Origin: Flavobacterium agrisoli
Lineage (GTDB): Bacteria > Bacteroidota > Bacteroidia > Flavobacteriales > Flavobacteriaceae
Assembly: GCF_016522065.1 (NCBI RefSeq)
Contig: NZ_JAEHFV010000002.1
Location: 682,001 to 746,000, forward strand
Direction of reading: 5' to 3'
DNA: 64,000 bases
The position numbers were made by a program, and so were the translations under genes. The notes under the pieces are model-generated. The model was given only the letters and a program-made list of their open reading frames with translations, was not told the DNA's origin and did not search any database. The first letter of the stretch is position 1, and every line of letters begins with the position of its first letter. Of this stretch, positions 7,374 to 16,203 are shown in pieces.

Positions 7374-10136
7374 ATGTCAAATAATAGATTCTTAGATAAA
7401 ATTGCAAAAACAATTTTAGAACTTCATGCCGATAAATTAGCTGATTTAGTAGTGGTTTTGCCAAATAAAAGGGCAAAGGTTTTTTTAATGGAAGCACTTT
7501 CCTTGCAGATACAGTCTAATATTTTGGCTCCTAAAATAATCAGTGTAGAAGACTTTGTTCAAGAGGTCGCAACTATTCGGGCAATTGATTCTATCGAATT
7601 GTTGTTTGAGTTTTTTCAGGTTTACCTTCAGATAACTCCAATCGAAAGGCAAGAAACTTTTGAGTCTTTTGCGAATTGGGGAAAAATGTTGTTGCAAGAC
7701 TTTAATGAAATTGATCGCTATTTGCTAAATCCACAGCACATACTTTCGTATTTAAAAGATATTGAAGATATCAAAAGATGGGGAGTTACGGTGGAAAACA
7801 AAACCCAATTACTGGAGAATTATATTGATTTTTGGAAATTATTACCACTGTATTATGACCAATTGTATGAACATCTTAAGAGTAATAATGTAGGCTATCA
7901 AGGTTTGATTTATAGGGAGGCAGTTGGCAATCTTAAGCAATTTACAGAAAAATTGGGACAAAAATATTTTCTTTTTGCTGGTTTTAATGCTTTAAATGCA
8001 GCAGAAGAAAAAATTATCCAGCATTTAATTGGTCTTCAAAAAGCGAGCATTTATTGGGATATAGATCAGGTTTTTTTAAATGATCCGCAACACGATGCGA
8101 GTTTGTTTATAAATCGATTCAAATCGAAGTGGAAACAGTATAAAACACATCCTTTTGAATGGATTATGAATGATTTTGCTCAACCTAAAAACATTCAGGT
8201 TATTGGAACTCCTAAAACGATTGGACAAGCTAAAATTGTGGGGTCAATTGTAAAGGAACGGATTGCTGAATTTGGAGTAGCGACCTTAAAAAAAACAGCC
8301 ATAGTATTAGGCGATGAGCATTTACTACTTCCTGTTTTGCATTCGCTACCTAATAGTGTCGAAAAACTCAATATAACGATGGGGTATTCGAGTAAGAATA
8401 ATCCCGTTCAGATTTTGGTTAATAAGTTTTTTAAGATGCATACCAATGCTATGGCGAGAGATAATGCATCGTATTTGTTTTATTATAAAGATGTTTTGGA
8501 TGTTTTGAATCATCCGTTAGTTGCACCTTACGCGCAAGCACAAACACTTGTAGATTTCATTAATAAAAACAATTATACCTTTATTACACAGCGTAAAATT
8601 ACCGAATTATATACGGGGTCTTCAGAAATGTTTATCCTCCTTTTTAAAAAATGGGATGCCGATTGTGTTGCGGTATTACAATCTATTTCGGATTTGCTCT
8701 TACAGATTAAAGAAAAATTAAGTAACGATTCTAAAGATGATGTTATACTTAAAACGTTTGTTTATTCTGTTTTTAAAGTGATTAATAAACTAACTACTTA
8801 TTTTTCCAAGTACCAAGTCATTAATAAAATAGATACACTTTATACTATTTACAAACAGGTTATTGAGTTAGCTGAAGTTTCGTTTGAAGGGGAACCTCTG
8901 GATGGTTTGCAAATAATGGGGGTTCTGGAAAGCCGTGTTTTGGATTTTGATACGGTGATTATAACTTCAATGAACGAAGGGAAATTTCCTGCTGGTAAAT
9001 CGCAAAATTCCTTTATTCCTTATGATGTTAAACGTGAATATGATTTGCCTACTTTTAAGGAAAAAGACGCCATTTATACGTATCATTTTTATCATTTGTT
9101 ACAACGCGCTTCTAATGTTTATCTTTTGTATAACACCGAAAGCGACGGTATTGATGCTGGTGAAAAAAGCCGATTTATCACCCAATTAGAAGTCGAAAAA
9201 CAGCCAAATCATGCGTTGAAAACTACTTTTTTATATCCCAATTTGCCCGAGGAAGCTAGTTCTCCCATGGTAATTTCTAAAACATCAAAAGTGATGGAAC
9301 GTTTGTTTGAAATTGCTAAAAAAGGTTTTTCGCCTTCTTCTTTAACCACTTATATCCGAAATCCAATTCAGTTTTATTTGCAACGAATTTTGCAAATTAA
9401 AGAAGTGGATGAAGTGGAAGAAAATATCGCATTAAATACGTTAGGAACCATCATTCACGAATCTTTAAAGGTTTTATTCGAACCATTTATCGGTCAAATA
9501 TTAACCGAAAAAGCGATTCAACAGTGTTTTTCTTTATTAGAAAAAGAGGTTCTAGAGCAGTTTAAATTGGTTTACAAAGAAGGTGAAATTAATAAAGGCA
9601 AAAATTTATTGGCTTTTGAAGTTGCAAAACGAAATATCACCAATTTTTTAAATCTGGAATTAAAGAGTATTCGCGATGGAGAGATGATTAAAATTATAGC
9701 GCTTGAGCAAACATACGAAAGAGAATTATTGCACCCCGATTTGCCATTTCCGGTTATTATAAAAGGAAATGTCGACCGCATTGAAGAACGCAATGGGAAG
9801 TTGCGAATTGTGGATTATAAAACGGGGAAAGTAGAAAAACGCAACATGGTTTTAAAGTCATGGGAAGGTTTGACAGAGGATATTAAAAACGAAAAAATAA
9901 TTCAGGTTTTAGCGTATGCTTTTATGTATCAAGAATTGGCGAATGGAATGCCTATTGAGGCCGGAATTATATCGTTTAAAAATTTAAAAGCAGGCTTTTT
10001 GCCTTTTGAATTTAAACCTGATAAAGCTAGCGAGTCAATTATTACATCTTTTATAATTGAGGAATATACCCAACAGATCGCGATTTTGTTAAAAGAAATT
10101 TTAGATGAAAAAACACCTTTTGAAGAAAAAATATAA
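7374..10136 (+). CDS. PD-(D/E)XK nuclease family protein, AddB-type subunit
   Basis: This roughly 920-residue protein resembles the second, non-motor helicase-like subunit of AddAB. No intact Walker A motif is visible near the N-terminus (VVLPNKRAKVFLMEAL sits at the equivalent place). A C-terminal RecB-type nuclease domain has IIHESLKVLF, GNVDRIEE and RIVDYKTGKV (around 814), the D-x(n)-DYK signature. I chose ATG 7374 (MSNNRFLDKIAK) because the earlier ATG at 7350 is inside the ompA terminator. It converges tail to tail with the hydrolase gene, 2 bp apart. AddB function is inferred from family resemblance and from the AddA-like gene nearby. Confidence 0.85.
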   Translation: MSNNRFLDKIAKTILELHADKLADLVVVLPNKRAKVFLMEALSLQIQSNILAPKIISVEDFVQEVATIRAIDSIELLFEFFQVYLQITPIERQETFESFANWGKMLLQDFNEIDRYLLNPQHILSYLKDIEDIKRWGVTVENKTQLLENYIDFWKLLPLYYDQLYEHLKSNNVGYQGLIYREAVGNLKQFTEKLGQKYFLFAGFNALNAAEEKIIQHLIGLQKASIYWDIDQVFLNDPQHDASLFINRFKSKWKQYKTHPFEWIMNDFAQPKNIQVIGTPKTIGQAKIVGSIVKERIAEFGVATLKKTAIVLGDEHLLLPVLHSLPNSVEKLNITMGYSSKNNPVQILVNKFFKMHTNAMARDNASYLFYYKDVLDVLNHPLVAPYAQAQTLVDFINKNNYTFITQRKITELYTGSSEMFILLFKKWDADCVAVLQSISDLLLQIKEKLSNDSKDDVILKTFVYSVFKVINKLTTYFSKYQVINKIDTLYTIYKQVIELAEVSFEGEPLDGLQIMGVLESRVLDFDTVIITSMNEGKFPAGKSQNSFIPYDVKREYDLPTFKEKDAIYTYHFYHLLQRASNVYLLYNTESDGIDAGEKSRFITQLEVEKQPNHALKTTFLYPNLPEEASSPMVISKTSKVMERLFEIAKKGFSPSSLTTYIRNPIQFYLQRILQIKEVDEVEENIALNTLGTIIHESLKVLFEPFIGQILTEKAIQQCFSLLEKEVLEQFKLVYKEGEINKGKNLLAFEVAKRNITNFLNLELKSIRDGEMIKIIALEQTYERELLHPDLPFPVIIKGNVDRIEERNGKLRIVDYKTGKVEKRNMVLKSWEGLTEDIKNEKIIQVLAYAFMYQELANGMPIEAGIISFKNLKAGFLPFEFKPDKASESIITSFIIEEYTQQIAILLKEILDEKTPFEEKI

Positions 10137-10138
10137 AT

Positions 10139-10939
10139 TTAAATTTCGGATAGAAATCCCTGTAAAATAGTAATCAATTCTTCTTGATTTTCAATGCTGC
10201 TCATGTGTCCATCGGGAAAAGAAACCAATTGTACGGAGGTGTCTTTAATTTGTTGAACGGTCTCGTCATAATTCAAAACGGGGTCTTTTTTGCCTAAAAT
10301 CAATAACATTGGGAAAGTTGATTCTTGTAAAATAAATTCCCTGTTTTTACGAATTCGCATTCCTTCTAGCGAAGCAATTACACCTTGAAGAGGTGTTTGT
10401 AAGGCTTCTTTTTTTACCTTTTCAATTTCGGCGATCAAACGATTTCGATTGTCTTCGCTGAATAAATTGGAAACCGCCATGCTTACAAAAGCCGAAAGAT
10501 TTTGTTGTACCGCTTTGATGGCTCTTAAACGATTTGTTTTTCTTTCCGCACTATCTTCTTTTGCGGTTGAATTCAGTAAAATAATACCTTTTGTTTTTTC
10601 TGGAAATAATTCCGCAAAAGCCAACACAACATAACCGCCCATCGAATGACCAAGAAGTGCCGCTTTTTCAATTTTTAAATCTTTTAAAACTTGATTGACT
10701 GCTCTAGCATTGTCTTCCATTTCGTGTACATAACCCAAACAATCCGACTCACCGTGACCCAATAAATCTATTGTGATTACTCGGTATTCTTCGGATAAAA
10801 AAGAAGTGTAATGGTTCCACATTTTTTTGTTTTCCAGAAAGCCGTGAAGTAAAACTATTGCAGTTCCTTTTCCAGTATCGGAATAACAAATCTGTGCTTT
10901 TTTAAAGGAAGTAGTTTTCAATGGGAATGAATTTAGCAA
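10139..10939 (-). CDS. Alpha/beta-fold hydrolase
   Basis: This 266-residue cytoplasmic protein has a complete alpha/beta hydrolase signature. The oxyanion-hole region is LLHGFLENKKMW (30-41), the nucleophile elbow is GHSMGG with Ser99, an acid lies in LGKKDPVL (around 222), and the catalytic histidine is in FPDGHMSS (around 245). A cap of about 60 helical residues follows the nucleophile. The substrate cannot be read from sequence; relatives include esterases and C-C bond hydrolases. It is transcribed convergently with the AddB-type gene and is probably monocistronic. Confidence 0.85.
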   Translation of the reverse strand: MLNSFPLKTTSFKKAQICYSDTGKGTAIVLLHGFLENKKMWNHYTSFLSEEYRVITIDLLGHGESDCLGYVHEMEDNARAVNQVLKDLKIEKAALLGHSMGGYVVLAFAELFPEKTKGIILLNSTAKEDSAERKTNRLRAIKAVQQNLSAFVSMAVSNLFSEDNRNRLIAEIEKVKKEALQTPLQGVIASLEGMRIRKNREFILQESTFPMLLILGKKDPVLNYDETVQQIKDTSVQLVSFPDGHMSSIENQEELITILQGFLSEI

Positions 10940-10972
10940 TTTACAAAATTATCGTTTTTAATTGTGCTTAAA

Positions 10973-11002
10973 AAATAAAGCTCCTTTTAGTAGAAGCTTT
11001 TC
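10973..11002 (-). terminator. Possible terminator after the AIM24-family gene
   Basis: On the minus strand a hairpin AAAGCTTCT/AGGAGCTTT is followed by a T-rich stretch. The stem is short and has mismatches, so support is weak. Confidence 0.4.
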
Positions 11003-11007
11003 ATAAA

Positions 11008-11811
11008 TTAAAACCGATTATCGCCATCTAACAAGTCCCCTAAACCACCAAGTAGACTTCCTTCACCTCTACTGTTTCCTCCTGTTTGAGGGGCAGAAGC
11101 AATAATTCTGTCGGCTAAACGGCTAAAGGGTAAAGATTGTACGTAAACCGTCCCTGGACCTTTTAAGGTAGCGTAAAATAAGCCTTCGCCACCAAAAACA
11201 GAATTCTTAATGCCACCAATAAATTCTATATCATAATCTACATCTTGGGTAAAACCAATAATGCAGCCAGTATCTACTTTTAAGATTTCTCCGTGGCCTA
11301 ATACTTTTTTAGCCATTGTTCCTCCCGAATGTACAAATGCCATGCCGTCGCCTTCAATTTTTTGCATGATAAAACCTTCACCGCCAAATAAACCGCGACC
11401 TAATTTTCTCGAGAATTCTATCCCAACAGAAACCCCTTTGGCAGCGCATAAAAAAGCACTTTTTTGACAGATAAATTTACCCTGAAATTCGGTTAAATCA
11501 ATAGGTAGAATTTTTCCAGGATAAGGAGATGCAAAAGAAACTTTGCTTTTAGTATAGCCTTGATTTAAAAATGCCGTCATAAATAAGCTTTCGCCAGTAA
11601 GAACTCTTTTCCCGGCATTTAAGATTTTACTAAACAAACCGCTTCCGTGTTGCTCTGAGCCATCACCAAAAATAGTTTGCATTTGGATATTGTTTTCCAT
11701 CATCATGAAACTGCCCGCTTCGGCAATAACAATTTCCTGTGGATCCAATTCAATCTCCACGTATTGCATTTCTTCACCAAAAATCTGATAATCTATTTCG
11801 TGTGCTTTCAT
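11008..11811 (-). CDS. AIM24 / TIGR00266 family protein
   Basis: This protein of about 267 residues is dominated by beta strands with many glycines and matches the AIM24 (TIGR00266) family, for example GEGFIMQKIEGDGMAFVHSGG and VFGGEGLFYATLKGPGTVYVQSLPF. The bacterial role is unknown; the fold is a double-stranded beta-helix-like repeat. I chose the start at 11811 (MKAHEIDYQIFGEEM) because the family begins there. The 22 extra N-terminal residues in the longer frame are basic, atypical, and probably leader. The short C-terminal tail is glycine-rich and acidic. Confidence 0.85.
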   Translation of the reverse strand: MKAHEIDYQIFGEEMQYVEIELDPQEIVIAEAGSFMMMENNIQMQTIFGDGSEQHGSGLFSKILNAGKRVLTGESLFMTAFLNQGYTKSKVSFASPYPGKILPIDLTEFQGKFICQKSAFLCAAKGVSVGIEFSRKLGRGLFGGEGFIMQKIEGDGMAFVHSGGTMAKKVLGHGEILKVDTGCIIGFTQDVDYDIEFIGGIKNSVFGGEGLFYATLKGPGTVYVQSLPFSRLADRIIASAPQTGGNSRGEGSLLGGLGDLLDGDNRF

Positions 11812-12023
11812 TTTTAGATACTTTATTCCATTGGTCTTTAAAGATGGATTAAAGTTACGGATTTTGATAAAATTCACAGGTTAAATAGGAGCATTATATT
11901 ATCAGCAACATGTTATTGGGATTATTTTACGAATTAGAATAATTTTGTTATTTTAAATTAGTCTTAATTATATTGTATTTTATAATTTATTATTTAAATT
12001 TGCTACCGATTAATGTAAGTAGA

Positions 12024-12380
12024 ATGAGCTCAATTAGTACTTTGAAAAGTAACGTTTTGTTTGAAACCGATAAAGGATACAGCTATCAATGCGATGTAAC
12101 CCACAGAATAGTACTTCATATTTTTGGAACACAATCACAATACAAGGTTCAGGATTTTTTATTATTTCAGCGAAAAGTAAACAGTGTTGACGTTCTTAAC
12201 ATGTTATATGACCTTTCTGATAAATCCGATTTACAATTAATCGAAACTACACAACGTAATTTTTCCAGAAACTTAACTATTTGTGAAATTGTGCAACTTC
12301 GCGAATTATTAAACGGAACTAAATTTACCTTACAACTACACTCTTTACTCTGTTCGGTTTTAAAACCAGATTTAGTTTAA
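12024..12380 (+). CDS. Conserved hypothetical protein
   Basis: This 118-residue soluble protein has no domain I can name. It starts MSSISTLKSNVLFETDKGYSY and has a mixed alpha/beta pattern with no signal peptide or membrane segment. I use ATG 12024 rather than the ATG at 11973, because the extra residues (YFIIYYLNLLPIN) look like translated leader. It lies just upstream of ferritin with about 87 bp between them, but the ferritin gene seems to have its own regulatory palindrome. Function unknown. Confidence 0.6.
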   Translation: MSSISTLKSNVLFETDKGYSYQCDVTHRIVLHIFGTQSQYKVQDFLLFQRKVNSVDVLNMLYDLSDKSDLQLIETTQRNFSRNLTICEIVQLRELLNGTKFTLQLHSLLCSVLKPDLV

Positions 12381-12440
12381 AAAAGCCCTTTACTTAGATT
12401 AAATACAAATTTTCTCCTATTTTGACCACTTTGGTTTGTT

Positions 12441-12463
12441 TTTTGTAATTTTACATTACAAAA
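12441..12463 (+). promoter_or_regulatory. Palindrome immediately upstream of ferritin
   Basis: Nine-bp arms TTTTGTAAT/ATTACAAAA are separated by TTTAC and end 4 bp before the ATG. The position suggests an operator or a 5' leader hairpin that affects ferritin expression. The binding protein is unknown. Confidence 0.45.
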
Positions 12464-12467
12464 CAGG

Positions 12468-12992
12468 ATGGTTATGAAAGATTTATTAAGAGTTAATTCT
12501 TCTTTAAAAGAAGGAATTGAAAAAATATTAAACCTGCAAGCTAAAATTGAAAGTGATGCTTCCAATAAATATTTAGCGATGGCAGCTTGGTTAGATCGCA
12601 ATGGATTTGAAAATACTGCGGATTACATGTACAAGCAAGCCGAAGAAGAAAGAGAGCATTTCTTAAAAGTATTTAAATATATTACGGATATGGGTGGTAT
12701 TGCGATTACCCCATCAATTCCAGAAGTACAACAAGAATTTGCTTCTTTTAAAGAAATTTTTGAGATTGCTTTAGAAAATGAAATTGCTGTTACAGAGGCT
12801 GTAAATAAAGTAATTGCAAAATGTAGAGCAGAAAACGATTATGCTACAGAAGAATTCATGATGTGGTATGTTGTAGAGCAAAGAGAAGAAGAGAAAAATG
12901 CACGCAGAGCATTAGAATTATTCGACTTAATTAACGAAAATGAAGCAACAGGTAAATTTGAATTAGATGTTCAAATTTCAAAAATAAGCTAG
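12468..12992 (+). CDS. Ferritin
   Basis: This 174-residue non-haem ferritin is an iron-storage protein that forms a 24-mer cage and oxidises Fe(II). The ferroxidase ligands are recognisable: E in KIESDASNKYL (helix A), EEEREHF (helix B, ExxH), and EQREEEKNA (helix D). GIAITPSIPEV is the usual loop after helix B. ATG 12468 and ATG 12474 are both possible starts (MVMKDLL). A palindrome abuts the start and a strong terminator follows. Confidence 0.92.
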   Translation: MVMKDLLRVNSSLKEGIEKILNLQAKIESDASNKYLAMAAWLDRNGFENTADYMYKQAEEEREHFLKVFKYITDMGGIAITPSIPEVQQEFASFKEIFEIALENEIAVTEAVNKVIAKCRAENDYATEEFMMWYVVEQREEEKNARRALELFDLINENEATGKFELDVQISKIS

Positions 12993-13018
12993 TAGTATCG
13001 CTTTAGTTTTAAATGAGA

Positions 13019-13056
13019 AAAAGTCCCTTATTGTCAATTAATAAGGGACTTTTTGT
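13019..13056. terminator. Bidirectional terminator between ferritin and pepP
   Basis: AAAAAGTCCCTTATT/AATAAGGGACTTTTT is a long, near-perfect stem with A and T runs on either side, so it can terminate both convergent genes. Confidence 0.9.
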
Positions 13057-13059
13057 GTT

Positions 13060-14352
13060 TTAGGAATTCATCAAAGTTTCGATTTCGTCTACTTCAACCG
13101 GAATGTTTCGCATTAAATTAAAAGGAGCTCCCTTTTCTTGAACCACTACATTATCCTCTAAACGAATACCAAATTTCTCTGCGGGAATATAAATTCCAGG
13201 TTCAACTGTAAAAACCATATTGGGTTTCATAGGTTCATGAAGCAAACCATAATCGTGTGTGTCTAATCCCATGTGGTGTGAAGTGCCGTGCATGAAATAT
13301 TTTTTATAAGCGGGCCATTCTGGGTTTTCGTTTTGCACGTCGGCTTTGTCCAATAAACCTAAACCAAGTAATTCCGAAGTCATAATTTTGCCGACTTCAA
13401 TGTGGTATTGTTTCCAAAGTGTTCCTGGAGTAAGCATTTTGGTTGCCTCATTTTTAACTCGCAAAACTGCATTGTAAACGGCTTTTTGTCTCTCGGAAAA
13501 TTTTCCAGAAACTGGAATCGTTCGAGTCATATCGCTGGAATAATTGGCGTATTCGGCTGCTACATCCAATAATATCAAATCGCCAGTTTTACATTGTTGG
13601 TTGTTTTCGATATAATGCAAAACATTCGCATTATTTCCAGAAGCAATAATGGGCGTGTAAGCAAAACCTTTAGAGCGGTTGCGGATGAATTCGTGAGCTA
13701 ATTCGGCCTCAATTTCGTATTCGGTTACATTGGGTTTTACGAATGATAGCAATCGGCGGAAACCTTTTTCGGTAATATCGCAAGCTTGCTGAATCAAATC
13801 GATTTCTTCGCTTTCTTTTATCGAGCGTAATTGTTGTAAAATAGGATTACTTTTAGCTACTTGATGTGCCGGGTAAGTCGCTTTCCACCATTTGATGAAA
13901 CGGTCTTCGCGTGTTTCCGTTTCTACCGAAGCGCGGTAATGTTCATTCGTATTGATGTAAATGGTCTCGGCATAACTCATCAATTCTTTTAAAACTTTAT
14001 GAAAATCTTGTAGCCAATAAACGGTTCTAACTCCCGAAACCTGAAATGCACGTTCTTTCGTTAGCTTTTCGCCTTCCCAAATAGCAATATGTTCGCTAGT
14101 TTCTTTTAAAAACAAGATCTCCTTTTGGTTTTCGTAGGGAGCGTCTGGAAATAATAACAAGATACTCTCTTCCTGATCGACACCACTCAGATAAAAAATA
14201 TCTCTATGCTGGGAAAAAGGCAACGTACTGTCGGCACTAATGGGGTAAATGTCATTCGAATTAAAAACCGCAATGGCATTGGGTTTCATTTTGGCAGTAA
14301 ATTTTTGTCTGTTTTTTATAAATAACGAACTATTTATTTGGTGGTATTTCAT
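13060..14352 (-). CDS. pepP: Xaa-Pro aminopeptidase (aminopeptidase P, M24B)
   Basis: This 430-residue metallopeptidase removes an N-terminal residue preceding proline. The N-terminal domain (about 1-170) begins with the typical FTAKMKPNAIAVF. The C-terminal pita-bread domain has the five metal ligands: D in LLDVAAEY, D in YSSDMTRTIP, H in GTSHHMGLDTHD, E in FTVEPGIYIP and E in RLEDNVVV. Length and motif order match AMPP. No signal peptide is present, so it is cytoplasmic. It is transcribed alone, between two terminators. Confidence 0.93.
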   Translation of the reverse strand: MKYHQINSSLFIKNRQKFTAKMKPNAIAVFNSNDIYPISADSTLPFSQHRDIFYLSGVDQEESILLLFPDAPYENQKEILFLKETSEHIAIWEGEKLTKERAFQVSGVRTVYWLQDFHKVLKELMSYAETIYINTNEHYRASVETETREDRFIKWWKATYPAHQVAKSNPILQQLRSIKESEEIDLIQQACDITEKGFRRLLSFVKPNVTEYEIEAELAHEFIRNRSKGFAYTPIIASGNNANVLHYIENNQQCKTGDLILLDVAAEYANYSSDMTRTIPVSGKFSERQKAVYNAVLRVKNEATKMLTPGTLWKQYHIEVGKIMTSELLGLGLLDKADVQNENPEWPAYKKYFMHGTSHHMGLDTHDYGLLHEPMKPNMVFTVEPGIYIPAEKFGIRLEDNVVVQEKGAPFNLMRNIPVEVDEIETLMNS

Positions 14353-14444
14353 ATTTAATTAGGATTGAGTTTTTAAAGTAAAGTTCAAAATTAATAAAAT
14401 ATGCCATTGTGTAGGTTTGACAATTCTTAAAGTTTTCTAATAAA

Positions 14445-14476
14445 AAAGCCATTTCGAGTTTAGAAATGGCCTTTTC
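14445..14476. terminator. Terminator downstream of HMG-CoA synthase
   Basis: GCCATTTC/GAAATGGC stem with a GAGTTTA loop, flanked by an A run and a T-rich run. On the minus strand it follows the mvaS stop codon by about 20 bp. Confidence 0.75.
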
Positions 14477-14494
14477 TTGGTTTTAAAAATGTAA

Positions 14495-15856
14495 TTAATC
14501 AATCCATTTATAATAACGCGCCCCAATCAAAACAGGGATTTCTTTCTCAATTCGGTCTAAAACCCATTCGTTTTTTGGAGTTCGAACACTTTGTTTTTGT
14601 TCTTTTTTGTGCAGACTTTTATAGGTCTCAAAATCTATGGTTACGCTTTCGGCTAAATTTTCAAAAAGGTTAATATTTTCAAAAGCTGATTTCCATTCCG
14701 GTTGAACCGTGCCTTCAAAAACTTTTGATTTTGATCCGCTTCCGTAAGCAAGGAATCCAAATTTTGTTCCTGCAACTTCTTTGTTCGTATCATAAAAATG
14801 AGCCAAAGTCGATAGCAATCCCATGAAAATGGAACCCGTATATAAATTTCCAATTAGAGAAGAAGCCAATTCAGCTGGTTGTAATTTCTCGGCAACAAAA
14901 CTTCTGTAATTATCCGATTTTGCCACTTCTTTGATTTTTACTTGATAATCGGCTGGAGCAATATCATCGCCAATGATTTTTTCGGCACTGTCTAAAGCGT
15001 AAATTTCGGATAACATGCGTCGCCCTTGGAAAGAATAAGGCAAATGCATCACGATACTATGCCAAGAGTTGTACAGAGTTTCGGTAGTATTTTTTAGTTT
15101 TTTGAATGAAAAGTAAGCATGGAGCGTGCGATCCATATAACATTGATTGGAATATTGGCCGTCAAACACGGGTTGGTCTTTATGGATTTCGATTTCGGCT
15201 TCTAAATTATCAAACCAAGCATCATTATTTGAGTTTCCTGTGATTTCTTCTTTAGAAACTGCTCGGTAGGGTTTAAAAAAATCGAAAACACCTTTCGTGC
15301 TGGTTGCCCAATGGTCATCAAAAGCAATGATTTTGGGATTTGCGGTAATTAGCATGGCAACTGCTCCTGCGCCCTGCGTATATTCTCCGCCTGAATTCAA
15401 ATCATATTTGGCAAAATCCGTAGTTACGACGATTGCTTTTTTAGTTGGATTTAATTTGATATAATCGAGGCAATTTTGCATCGCATCAACACCACCAATG
15501 CAAGCAAAAGTGAAGTCAACTGCATCACATTCTTCTAAAATACCTTCACCAAATTTCTGCTCCATCAAACTAATTAAGTAAGAAGCTATCGGTTTAGAGC
15601 TGTCAACACCGCTTTCGGTACCCACATAAATTCGGCTGATTTCTGTTAAGTTAATTTTATTAGCTATGATGAGCTTGGTTAAAGCATTGGCGCCAAAAAC
15701 AACCGTATCTTGGTGCACATCGGGAAAGGTCATTTTAAGCAAGCCAAGACCTTTTTCTAATTTTTCGGGTTCAATATTTCGGGCATTTGCCAACGTTTTT
15801 ATGGGTAAATGTATGTTGGCAACATCAAATGCAATAGCATCAATTCCTGTTTTCAT
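14495..15856 (-). CDS. mvaS: Hydroxymethylglutaryl-CoA synthase family protein
   Basis: This 453-residue thiolase-fold enzyme is predicted to condense acetyl-CoA with acetoacetyl-CoA to HMG-CoA, the entry step of the mevalonate isoprenoid pathway used by Flavobacteriia. The N-terminus MKTGIDAIAFDVANIHLP and EKGLGLLKMTFPDVHQD are typical. The nucleophile is C119 in FACIGGVDA, and NQCYMDRTLHAYF and YGSGSKSKVFEG are in the second half. It lies alone, with a long upstream gap shared with the sdh operon. Family assignment is firm; the exact acyl substrate is inferred. Confidence 0.88.
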   Translation of the reverse strand: MKTGIDAIAFDVANIHLPIKTLANARNIEPEKLEKGLGLLKMTFPDVHQDTVVFGANALTKLIIANKINLTEISRIYVGTESGVDSSKPIASYLISLMEQKFGEGILEECDAVDFTFACIGGVDAMQNCLDYIKLNPTKKAIVVTTDFAKYDLNSGGEYTQGAGAVAMLITANPKIIAFDDHWATSTKGVFDFFKPYRAVSKEEITGNSNNDAWFDNLEAEIEIHKDQPVFDGQYSNQCYMDRTLHAYFSFKKLKNTTETLYNSWHSIVMHLPYSFQGRRMLSEIYALDSAEKIIGDDIAPADYQVKIKEVAKSDNYRSFVAEKLQPAELASSLIGNLYTGSIFMGLLSTLAHFYDTNKEVAGTKFGFLAYGSGSKSKVFEGTVQPEWKSAFENINLFENLAESVTIDFETYKSLHKKEQKQSVRTPKNEWVLDRIEKEIPVLIGARYYKWID

Positions 15857-16203
15857 TCTCTTTTTTTTTGAAGCCGGTAAAGGTAAAATTATGTAGTGGA
15901 TTTTAATTGATGCGGCAGTACTTTTTTTAGGGTTGTTTGGTTTGTAAAAAAAAAGCGTAAAAATGTTTTTTTTAACAAAGAAAGCGTCAATTGAAACAAG
16001 CTGTTAAATTGTTAAATAAAAAAAAAGGAACGTTAATTTTTAGATTTTATAAAATTATATCTAGATTTTGTTGAATTTATTACGTAAAAATACGTATACG
16101 TAGTTCTTTTTAAAATCATTATAAATAACAACGAAATGGTTGTAGTTGAAACTGAATTGCCTTATTTTTGTGCAATTATATAAAACAAATTATTCTAATT
16201 CTT
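15857..16203. other. Divergent intergenic region between mvaS and sdhC
   Basis: This 347-bp AT-rich region holds three TACGTA motifs (16081-16102), of which the last two form the 12-bp palindrome TACGTATACGTA. The sdh promoter box lies at 16163-16170. There is no credible open frame. Confidence 0.5.
16140..16170 (+). promoter_or_regulatory. Promoter of the sdh operon
   Basis: A -7 box TATTTTTG (16163-16170) has a -33 TTG at 16140-16142, 20 bp upstream. The predicted start is near 16177, 27 nt before ATG 16204, which supports that start over the ATG at 16168 lying inside the promoter. Confidence 0.6.
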
